A stretch of 64,000 nucleotides of DNA from contig NZ_RJKS01000004.1 of NCBI RefSeq assembly GCF_003762905.1, forward strand, positions 496,001 to 560,000, written 5' to 3'. Positions within the stretch are counted from its first letter, which is position 1, and each line of letters begins with the position of its first letter. Origin of the DNA: Curtobacterium sp. ZW137 (GTDB lineage Bacteria; Actinomycetota; Actinomycetes; Actinomycetales; Microbacteriaceae). Of this stretch, positions 58,291 to 64,000 are shown one piece after another. The notes under the pieces are model-generated. The model saw only the letters and a list, made by a program, of their open reading frames with translations, had not been told where the DNA came from and did no database searches. A program made the translations under genes and the position numbers.

Positions 58291-59327
58291 TGAGCACGAT
58301 GCACGTCGAACAGGGAACCCTCGAGCAGAGCTATCGACGGCTCGTCCGTTGGTACCCAGGGCGTTGGCGTCATCAGAACGAGGACGCTCTGATCGGGACC
58401 TTGCTGGACGTTGCGGAAAGCGAAGGGCGGAATCGGCCGCGACGGTCGGAAGTCTTTGACCTCGCTGCCAACGGGATCAGCACCCGAGTCGCCGCAGTCC
58501 TTTCGGCAGCTGCACGGGACCGGGCCGCGAGCTTCGCGCTGGGGACTGGGCTGGCGTGGTCCTTGGTGTACTTCGTCGTGCAGGACTGGATGCCTTGGAA
58601 CCCCAAGGCGCACAACTACGCGCTGAATCCGATGGGGCCCTTCAACAGCCCCGGCGTCATCGTCACAGCACTGTGGGTCCTGGCCGGTGTCTTCGTGTTG
58701 TTCGGCAGTCACCTCCCGGCACGCCTGTCAGCGTTGGCGTCGTCGGTGGTCGCCATCGTATTGCTCGCCGTCCAGGCTTCATCGTCCGGGGACTACACCG
58801 TGGTCTACCCGAGCCCGGATCGAGTCACCTTCGTGCTTCTTGTCGGGCTCGGTCTCATTGCTGCGGTCGGAACGCCTCGTCGGCACTGGACGACTCTTCT
58901 CACCGCCGGCGGTTGGGGCTTGGCACTTACGGCAGGTCTGCTGCACATGCACGGTCGCGATATGACCTCAATCCCGCTCGCCGCGGGGCTGCCCAGCTGG
59001 TACGACTTCTTCAACCGGTACCTCTGGAGCGGTGGCCTGCTCACAACCGGTGTCGTTTGGATCCTTGTCAGCGCCCTCCTGGCGACGGCCGTTGTGAGCC
59101 GTTGGAGAGGCCATCGCGCGAGCGCCGCGGCGCTCGTCGTGTCGGTGATGCCGTGGGTTGCTGCAACTGTGACGAACTCGATGCTCATCCACGCAGTCGG
59201 TGCGTCCTCGATCGTCATCAACCTGGTGATGGCCGCGACCTGGATTGCACTGGCAACTGCCGCACTCACCTTGCACCCGAAACCCTTCGCGAATGGGGAC
59301 GCTCATGGAACACCAAATCCGGCCTGA
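58290..59327 (+). CDS. Polytopic membrane protein coupled to PadR
   Basis: A 345-residue membrane protein. The first 90 residues are soluble (LEQSYRRLVRWYPGRWRHQNEDALIGTLLDVAESEGRNRPRRSE, a pattern often seen in the 'permease prefix' of PadR-linked proteins), then come about eight to ten helices. The YRRLVRWYPGRWRxxxED motif suggests it is recognised by or interacts with the PadR protein's partners. The transported molecule, if any, is unknown. The start overlaps the PadR stop by one base. Confidence 0.75.
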   Translation: MSTMHVEQGTLEQSYRRLVRWYPGRWRHQNEDALIGTLLDVAESEGRNRPRRSEVFDLAANGISTRVAAVLSAAARDRAASFALGTGLAWSLVYFVVQDWMPWNPKAHNYALNPMGPFNSPGVIVTALWVLAGVFVLFGSHLPARLSALASSVVAIVLLAVQASSSGDYTVVYPSPDRVTFVLLVGLGLIAAVGTPRRHWTTLLTAGGWGLALTAGLLHMHGRDMTSIPLAAGLPSWYDFFNRYLWSGGLLTTGVVWILVSALLATAVVSRWRGHRASAAALVVSVMPWVAATVTNSMLIHAVGASSIVINLVMAATWIALATAALTLHPKPFANGDAHGTPNPA

Positions 59328-59412
59328 AGCGATCGCGCTGCCGCCGACGCAACCCATCGACATCACCGAGTGGCTGAGGCAGGAGGAGCAGGAGCGCCAC
59401 ACCAGCCACTGA
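59305..59412 (+). CDS. Micropeptide of 35 residues overlapping the membrane gene
   Basis: ATG at 59305, preceded by GGGGAC, starts inside the end of the previous gene (23-bp overlap) and runs to 59412. It encodes MEHQIRPEAIALPP...TEWLRQEEQERHTSH, a Pro-rich start and a charged helix. The terminator follows 7 bp after its stop, which supports it as the last gene of the PadR operon. Short, so uncertain. Confidence 0.45.
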   Translation: MEHQIRPEAIALPPTQPIDITEWLRQEEQERHTSH

Positions 59413-59418
59413 CATAGG

Positions 59419-59455
59419 CAAGAGCGGAGCGACCCTGGGGGGCGTTCCGCTCTTG
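59419..59455 (+). terminator. Terminator of the PadR operon
   Basis: CAAGAGCGGA (59419-59428) pairs with TCCGCTCTTG (59446-59455), extended inward by three more pairs (one of them G-T), and is followed by the T-rich TTCTGTCCTG. Confidence 0.8.
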
Positions 59456-59659
59456 TTCTGTCCTGCCCGGACTCGGCGCCACCATCTCTCGCTACCGCGC
59501 CCGGTTGAGGATCCCTAATCGGGCCGCGCGATCGGCAGGAGTCACGAAAAGTTCTACCTCGGCCGAAGAACGGCCGCCGCTGGTCGACGCTGCACTCGAA
59601 TCTGACCGCCGCATGGCACCCTGTTGACATCCGACGAACGAACCAGTTGAGGAGCCCTG

Positions 59660-60028
59660 ATGGCGTCCCGCACCCGGCGCGCACCACTAAGCGACCGCGG
59701 CGCGCTGTGGAACCTCGCCCTCATCTGGGTGGTCGTCGTCGTCGGACTGCTCACGGCGATCGGCTGCGCCGGGTACATGCTCAACGAGAGCCTTATCTCG
59801 TACAGCACGTGCGGTGCCCGCACCGTGACCTGCGGTGATGCTGGCTGGTATAGCAGCATGGGCCTCACCTTCTTCGGCGGCTTCGCTGCCGTCATCACCG
59901 GGGGCGCGTTCGGCATCCGCCGCCGCTACCGGGCCAGCGGCGTCTGGTACCCGCTCGCCGGCCTCGGCGGCGCACTCCTGCTGACCGCGGCCGGCGTCGT
60001 CCTCCTCAAGACTTTCACCCGCACGTAG
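59660..60028 (+). CDS. Small membrane protein, three to four helices
   Basis: A 122-residue protein with helices at about 17-40 (LALIWVVVVVGLLTAIGCAGY), 66-84 (MGLTFFGGFAAVITGGAFG) and 95-115 (YPLAGLGGALLLTAAGVVLL). An extracytoplasmic loop holds a Cys pair (TCGARTVTCGD) that could form a disulfide. High GC and clean codon use suggest a real gene. No family recognised. Confidence 0.65.
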   Translation: MASRTRRAPLSDRGALWNLALIWVVVVVGLLTAIGCAGYMLNESLISYSTCGARTVTCGDAGWYSSMGLTFFGGFAAVITGGAFGIRRRYRASGVWYPLAGLGGALLLTAAGVVLLKTFTRT

Positions 60029-60122
60029 GGCCTGCGACCTCGCCGCTTCGCAAGCCACGACTGAACAGCCGCGGTCTCGGACTCTATGAGCCATCCGCAA
60101 TCGGACGGAGTCCCTGCTCGGC

Positions 60123-60347
60123 CTAGAACGGCGTGACGTCGTGAGCGCGGAAGAAGTAGCCGTCCTGCCCCGGTGGGTACGGCTCGACGTCGAACCGAAC
60201 GCGATCCCCGGGCCGGAGCCTGTGGAACCCAGCCATGCTCAGGTTCGCGAAGTGCGCGAACACCTCCGACGCGACGTCGTCCGAACGGAGCGCACCCCAC
60301 CCGTCCTCATCACTCCGCCAGGCACACTCGCCCTCGACGTTCCGCAT
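60123..60347 (-). CDS. Cold-shock-domain-like protein
   Basis: A 74-residue OB-fold protein: WRSDEDGWGALRSDDVASEVFAHFANLSMAGFHRLRPGDRVRFDVEPY corresponds to the cold-shock domain, with the RNP2-like VFAHFANL. The first motif (GWGALRSD) lacks the aromatic KGFGFI of true CspA, so nucleic-acid binding may be weaker. It lies 16 bp downstream of a VOC gene and is likely co-transcribed. Confidence 0.75.
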   Translation of the reverse strand: MRNVEGECAWRSDEDGWGALRSDDVASEVFAHFANLSMAGFHRLRPGDRVRFDVEPYPPGQDGYFFRAHDVTPF

Positions 60348-60363
60348 CAGCAGACGCTATCGC

Positions 60364-60807
60364 TCAGAGTGTGGTCCCTAGAGCGGTTGGTCGTCGCCCC
60401 AGTGACGACTGGAACCGCACGAGGTATCCGTCAGGGTCTTGAACGAGGAACTGATGTACGCCGGCCTCTTCGTCTCCGACGCCGTACCACTTCGTCTCGG
60501 GTCGCATGAAGAGCTCAACGCCAGCGCGTCCGAGCGCCTGCGCCAGCGCCTCAGAGTCCGACACCGTGATCTGAAGATTCACCCCGCGGCCCAGCGGACG
60601 CTCAAGAGGTCCCGTGATCCAATTGCGACCCACGCCTGCTTGTTCGAGCATCAGGTGCGCAGAACCGAGGGTGATGTACGCGAAGCGTTCCTCAGGGCGC
60701 GAGTAGGCGACATCGAAGCCGCACAAGTTGCACCAGAACTCGACGCTCCGATCCAAGTCGGCCACGAGTAGCTCGGGAACGAGCGAGGGTTCAAGGGCTT
60801 CCATCAC
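60364..60807 (-). CDS. Bleomycin resistance-type VOC protein
   Basis: A 147-residue protein of the VOC superfamily, closest in pattern to bleomycin-binding proteins: VPELLVADLDRSVEFWCNLCGFDVAYSRPEERFAYITLGSAHLMLEQAGVG (about 10-60), then VNLQITVSDSEALAQALGRAGVELFMRPETKWYGVGDEEAGVHQFLVQDPDGYLVRFQ. The last QDPDGYLVRF strand is diagnostic. It may sequester a drug or be an enzyme; the ligand is unknown. Confidence 0.83.
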   Translation of the reverse strand: MMEALEPSLVPELLVADLDRSVEFWCNLCGFDVAYSRPEERFAYITLGSAHLMLEQAGVGRNWITGPLERPLGRGVNLQITVSDSEALAQALGRAGVELFMRPETKWYGVGDEEAGVHQFLVQDPDGYLVRFQSSLGRRPTALGTTL

Positions 60808-61103
60808 CGGACCATCGTCGCAGCCCTCACCCTGCGGGCAGTCCCGGTAGCGGATGGGTCACCGGGCACCCTTGAGCACGCGCAAGGGCCTAAGTGCTCC
60901 GCCATCAAGGTTCCCGGCGGTCAGGTGCCCGTTGACGGGGATCTTGATGCTGAGCGCCGTGATAGCCACGCACACGATGCGTGATCATGCGGCGGCGTCC
61001 CGTCGGCGCCGCTAACTGTGGTGTCCAGCGGGGATTGGAGATGTGGATGCGCTGGCAACTGCAATCTGGTGCGATTTACGCAAGACGGGGACGCGGACGG
61101 GAC
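60808..61103. other. Non-coding gap with no recognised feature
   Basis: I see no gene, repeat or strong hairpin. It serves as the upstream region of the VOC-CSD pair and the downstream region of the DUF1254 gene. Confidence 0.5.
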
Positions 61104-62456
61104 TTACCGTTCGGTGCGCACGATCGCGGGCGGGGTCCAGCGCCCGTCGAGGACCTCGTCACCTGGCTCGTACATGCGCAGGACCGGACGGAATCGTCCC
61201 GCGGGGCTCGGCAACCAGTTCGCATCGGGCGACTCGGGCTGCTGGTGCGCGATGGTGATCGTGAGTGCACCGTCGGCGTCTTGGGTGACGTCCGGCGTGC
61301 GGTCGCCGATCGAGTAGCGGTTGATGGGGTTCGCGACGAGGAAGAAGTCCGGCACTCCGTACATCGTGAGTGACCAGAACGCGCCCACCGGTGGTGGTGG
61401 TGCGAGGCGGAAGGTGTACTCGTGCGTGCCGTCGAGCTGGTCGCCGTGATCGTCGACGAACGTCATCACGTAGGCCGCTTCGTAGGCGTGGTTACCCCAC
61501 AACCCGCCGAGCGCCGCACCGGCACGCTCGGCGTAGCGAAGGGTCGGATCCTCGATGCGGAACCGCTCGTCGTCGAGTGCGCCGACCTCGAAGAAGTCGA
61601 GGTTGTAGTCGAACACGTGCAGCGTCATCTTCCAGCCGTTCACCTGCGGGCTGGAGCCGGACTCGAGGATCTGCCGCAGTCGGGCCGAGGCCCCCTCGAG
61701 TGCGGACGTCAGGGCCGCCACGGCGTCGTCGGGCAAACCAACGTACGGCGACGCCGGCGAATTCACGCCGAGCCCTGCGAAGGACCGTTGCACTGCGGCG
61801 TCACGCGGCGCCGGCGGGAACTGCTGCGACCAGACGCGGAAGCGCTCGAGGAACGCCAGCGCGTCCGACACCTCCGGGTCGGGAACGGCCAGCCCGTGCG
61901 GTGCAGCATCAGGCGTGCGGGGAGTCAACGTCGTCGCGTCTTGGAGCGCGTGCACCGTCGGGAGGTCGGTGTCGCCGTCGACTGCCCACCGTCCGACGAT
62001 GGAGGCAACCGCGGTCGGGAACCTGATGACCGTGTCGTCATCGTCAGGTTCGCCGTCCCAGTCCGGTGGCACGAGCAGGTAGTCGCCTGCGGCGGTGCCG
62101 GTGGCGCGGTGTCCGACGTAGGCGAAATTGTTCGTCCAGGCATCGACGAACTGCAGCACGTAGTACCGCCCCGCCGTGTCGGGCACGTGCAACGCCACCG
62201 GCCCGCTGCTGAGGTCGACTTGAGCCATCGAGTAGAGCGTGTCGTTGTTGATCGTCACGAAGGTGTCATCGGGGCCGGCAAGGGTCCGTCCGTGACTGAA
62301 GGTGTTGAACGCAACGGCCGGTACCGCGCCGATGCCGTCCGTCGTGAACCGCAGCACCTGGAGCAGGTTGAACACCAATGGGAACCCGTAGATGTACGCG
62401 TTCGTGACGAGCTGCACATCGATCTCGCCTGTCAGGGGATCATTCGATTCGGCCAT
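61104..62456 (-). CDS. DUF1254/DUF1214 domain protein
   Basis: A 450-residue protein. The DUF1254 part (about 10-190) has NAYIYGFPLVFNLLQVL, FNTFSHGRTLAGPDDTFVTINNDTLYSMAQVDLSSGPVALHVPDTAGRYYVLQFVDAWTNNFAYVGHRATGT. The DUF1214 part is near the end (GAFWSLTMYGVPDFFLVANPINRYSIGDRTPDV...WLPSPAGRFRPVLRMYEP, about 360-440). The ATG at 62456 gives MAESNDPLTGEI; longer upstream reading has no family match. Proteins of this kind are often periplasmic, but no signal peptide is visible here. The function is unknown. Confidence 0.87.
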   Translation of the reverse strand: MAESNDPLTGEIDVQLVTNAYIYGFPLVFNLLQVLRFTTDGIGAVPAVAFNTFSHGRTLAGPDDTFVTINNDTLYSMAQVDLSSGPVALHVPDTAGRYYVLQFVDAWTNNFAYVGHRATGTAAGDYLLVPPDWDGEPDDDDTVIRFPTAVASIVGRWAVDGDTDLPTVHALQDATTLTPRTPDAAPHGLAVPDPEVSDALAFLERFRVWSQQFPPAPRDAAVQRSFAGLGVNSPASPYVGLPDDAVAALTSALEGASARLRQILESGSSPQVNGWKMTLHVFDYNLDFFEVGALDDERFRIEDPTLRYAERAGAALGGLWGNHAYEAAYVMTFVDDHGDQLDGTHEYTFRLAPPPPVGAFWSLTMYGVPDFFLVANPINRYSIGDRTPDVTQDADGALTITIAHQQPESPDANWLPSPAGRFRPVLRMYEPGDEVLDGRWTPPAIVRTER

Positions 62457-62903
62457 GCAGCTGAGTCCATCCGCCCAGCCCGCCGAGGTCGCCACCCAAA
62501 ACAGGTGGTCTTCCGTGCGGCGGCCGCGCCGCTGGTCACAGGGAGCGCGGTGCAGATCACCACTCTCCTTGGGTCGCCGGCCAACGCAGAAGGCGGGGGC
62601 GAAGCTCGCCTTTAGAAGCCCCACCCCCCTCGGCACGGCACCTGACCACCACCGTGACAGCGCAAGCGACAGTAGGCGGGCAGCGTGTCAAGCGCGGCGA
62701 CTGTCCGTCGTCCCTCTCGTGAGAATCGAGCCAGCGCAAACCGTCCCGGTAGCCGATCGGCTACCGAAACGTTCCGACGTACTGCACGCTTGGGTATTGC
62801 TCGGCACTGCGGGACGAGGCACAGTCGATTTCTTGAGCGGCCGGTCGGGTGCCGACGGTGGATTGCGGGTACTAAGCAGGCACGCTCAACGGGACAGAAT
62901 GCG
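62457..62903. other. Non-coding region with palindrome B and a possible promoter
   Basis: 447 bp without a convincing gene. It holds the third palindrome of family B (62747-62766). A weak AAGGCG/CGCCTT dyad near 62590-62612 may act as a terminator. Nothing else is recognised. Confidence 0.45.
62747..62766. repeat. Palindrome family B, copy 3
   Basis: CGGTAGCCGATCGGCTACCG is a perfect 20-bp palindrome and shares GGTAGCCGATCGGC with copy 2. Confidence 0.75.
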
Positions 62904-63986
62904 TCAGAGACCGGTTACCAACCGCAGTGCGATTGCCCGCTCGATCAGGCTCCGATTCGTTGGCGAGGCCGCGTCGACGAACACCCGCCTCCGGAACTCG
63001 AGCTCGCCGAGCTCGACGGCCAACTTTCCGAGGACTTCGTCGGCGAAGCTGGAGGACACCACCCCTACGCCGGAGAAGTCGAGGACAAGGTATTGTGCGC
63101 CCGCGCCGATGTAGTTCAGCAACCGTGTGCGAACCTCCTCCCCCTTGACCCGTGACCCAAGAGAATCCTCGAGGTCGACGACGGCGACGCGGTGATGCCC
63201 TTCCGGGGTCTCGATCGACTCGAGGAAGTCGCTACCGATGCGGTATCGGCCGAGGGCGTCCTCAATGCGCACCGGCGTCGAGCAGTCCAGCTGCCAGTCG
63301 ACGGTCGTCGCCTGATGCATGTCCGGGTCCAGGACCGGTCTGCTGAGCTCGGTGGTCGAAGCGTCCGGCCCGTTGGTCCACCGGCCCCGGCCCGAGGTAA
63401 TCCGTAGCTCGCCACCGTTGATCTCGACCGCCCGCTGCAACCCGAACAGCCCATTGCCTTGATTGAGGTTGCCCTTGCTGGTCACTCCCTGCTTTATGGC
63501 CTCGTCGATGGCGGTGTGCGCCTGTCGCAGGCGACTCTTGTCGACCTTCCCGTCGGGACTGCTCAGCAACAGGGACTTCTGAATGCCTATGCCGGTGTCA
63601 GCGACGGTGATGGCGCACAGCCGCTGATGCTTGTGCACCTGCATCATCACGTACCCGCACTGTGCCCTGGAGTGCTGAAAGACGTTATCCATTACCTCGT
63701 ATAGGCACCAGTTCAGCGAGTCGACGACACCCGCCTCGCAGCGGATCTGGTCGACCAGCGCCTCGATATACAAGTCCGCGAGGGTCTGCGCCTCCGACTC
63801 GTCGCGGTACTGCCATACATTGTGCGTCAGCCGGGTCTGATGCTTGACGTAATCAGCAACCTGCATCGGGTGCATCACATGCGTTCGTTCGACGTTCGGC
63901 GGCATGTTCGACGTCGAGAACGAGTACCCCGCCGAACGGTAGAAGTCCACTGCCGCGGCGAACGGCACCACGCCGTTCGGATACAT
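62904..63986 (-). CDS. GHKL ATPase fused to STAS-like (DUF4325) domain, possibly truncated by the window edge
   Basis: At least 360 residues. A GHKL (histidine-kinase-type) ATPase lies at about 90-210: N-box LNWCLYEVMDNVFQHS, G1 ITVADTGIGI, G2 NGLFGLQRAVE. No phospho-acceptor His domain is seen, so it resembles stand-alone anti-sigma-like or MutL/Hsp90-like ATPases. The C-terminal 80 residues (YIGAGAQYLVLDFSGVGVVSSSFADEVLGKL...VFVDAASPTNRSLIERAIA) match the STAS-like DUF4325 domain. The reading frame stays open to the window edge and the first residues (PNGVVPFAAAVDFYRSAGY) look internal, so the true start may lie outside. Confidence 0.75.
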   Translation of the reverse strand: MYPNGVVPFAAAVDFYRSAGYSFSTSNMPPNVERTHVMHPMQVADYVKHQTRLTHNVWQYRDESEAQTLADLYIEALVDQIRCEAGVVDSLNWCLYEVMDNVFQHSRAQCGYVMMQVHKHQRLCAITVADTGIGIQKSLLLSSPDGKVDKSRLRQAHTAIDEAIKQGVTSKGNLNQGNGLFGLQRAVEINGGELRITSGRGRWTNGPDASTTELSRPVLDPDMHQATTVDWQLDCSTPVRIEDALGRYRIGSDFLESIETPEGHHRVAVVDLEDSLGSRVKGEEVRTRLLNYIGAGAQYLVLDFSGVGVVSSSFADEVLGKLAVELGELEFRRRVFVDAASPTNRSLIERAIALRLVTGL

Positions 63987-64000
63987 TTTCCCCGCTCTGG

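Noticed and set aside
61018-61373. Several short overlapping plus-strand frames at the end of the DUF1254 gene
   Set aside because: They overlap the well-supported DUF1254 coding sequence antisense and have Arg-rich shadow composition.
1-64000. CRISPR arrays, rRNA and tRNA genes
   Set aside because: I found no regularly spaced direct repeats and no tRNA- or rRNA-like sequences by eye. A dedicated tRNA and CRISPR scan would be the decisive test.

Overview
The window is 64 kb of high-GC DNA (third codon positions almost always G or C, many GTG starts, frequent 4-bp ATGA/GTGA gene overlaps). Gene content (HtaA-type heme receptors with a LAxTG sorting signal, DtxR/IdeR-type iron boxes, GntR/FadR regulators, DUF402, DUF6421) points to an actinobacterium, most likely Microbacteriaceae such as Curtobacterium; the genus is inference. 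I see no rRNA, tRNA or CRISPR array.

1-4.2 kb: sialic-acid catabolism (end of a fumarylacetoacetate-hydrolase-family gene, nanK-like ROK kinase, nanE epimerase, convergent nanT transporter, divergent GntR regulator with a repeat-rich operator). 4.2-7.8 kb: a DUF2891/DUF979/DUF969 membrane cluster with its own GntR regulator. 7.8-10.7 kb: a NarL-type two-component system and a CPBP membrane protease. 10.9-11.4 kb: a small secreted-peptide locus in which the first gene reads correctly only after a +1 frameshift. 11.5-21.5 kb: a secreted repeat-domain protein, a TetR regulator, a phospholipase D-like protein, a GNAT enzyme, a GlxA-type regulator, three MFS exporters and a LysR regulator. 21.5-23.2 kb: an electrophile-stress type operon (TetR, DJ-1/PfpI, DUF1330) with a repeated operator.

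24.9-31.9 kb: a LacI-controlled operon of unknown substrate (FAD oxidoreductase, hydantoinase/oxoprolinase homologue, unknown protein, permease). 32-39 kb: a complete heme-iron acquisition locus, with two surface HtaA proteins and HmuT on one strand and HmuU and HmuV on the other, controlled from iron boxes. 39-43.4 kb: housekeeping and stress enzymes. 43.7-48.4 kb: DUF6421, SDR and threonine-aldolase-like trio, followed by a zinc-ribbon SDR. 48.4-51.6 kb: folate-independent methionine synthase MesD with its partner MesX (DUF1852) and a divergent LysR regulator.

51.6-64 kb is accessory in character: a serine-hydrolase pseudogene with a large internal deletion, an IS110-family element with a long structured leader that may encode a bridge RNA, many small membrane proteins, glyoxalase-fold proteins, a PadR operon, a DUF1254 protein and, at the edge, an ATPase/STAS-like fusion. 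Two families of dispersed palindromes occur: a 17-bp-stem hairpin (three copies, 13-39 kb) and a GTAGCCGATCGGC-type palindrome (three copies, 55-63 kb).
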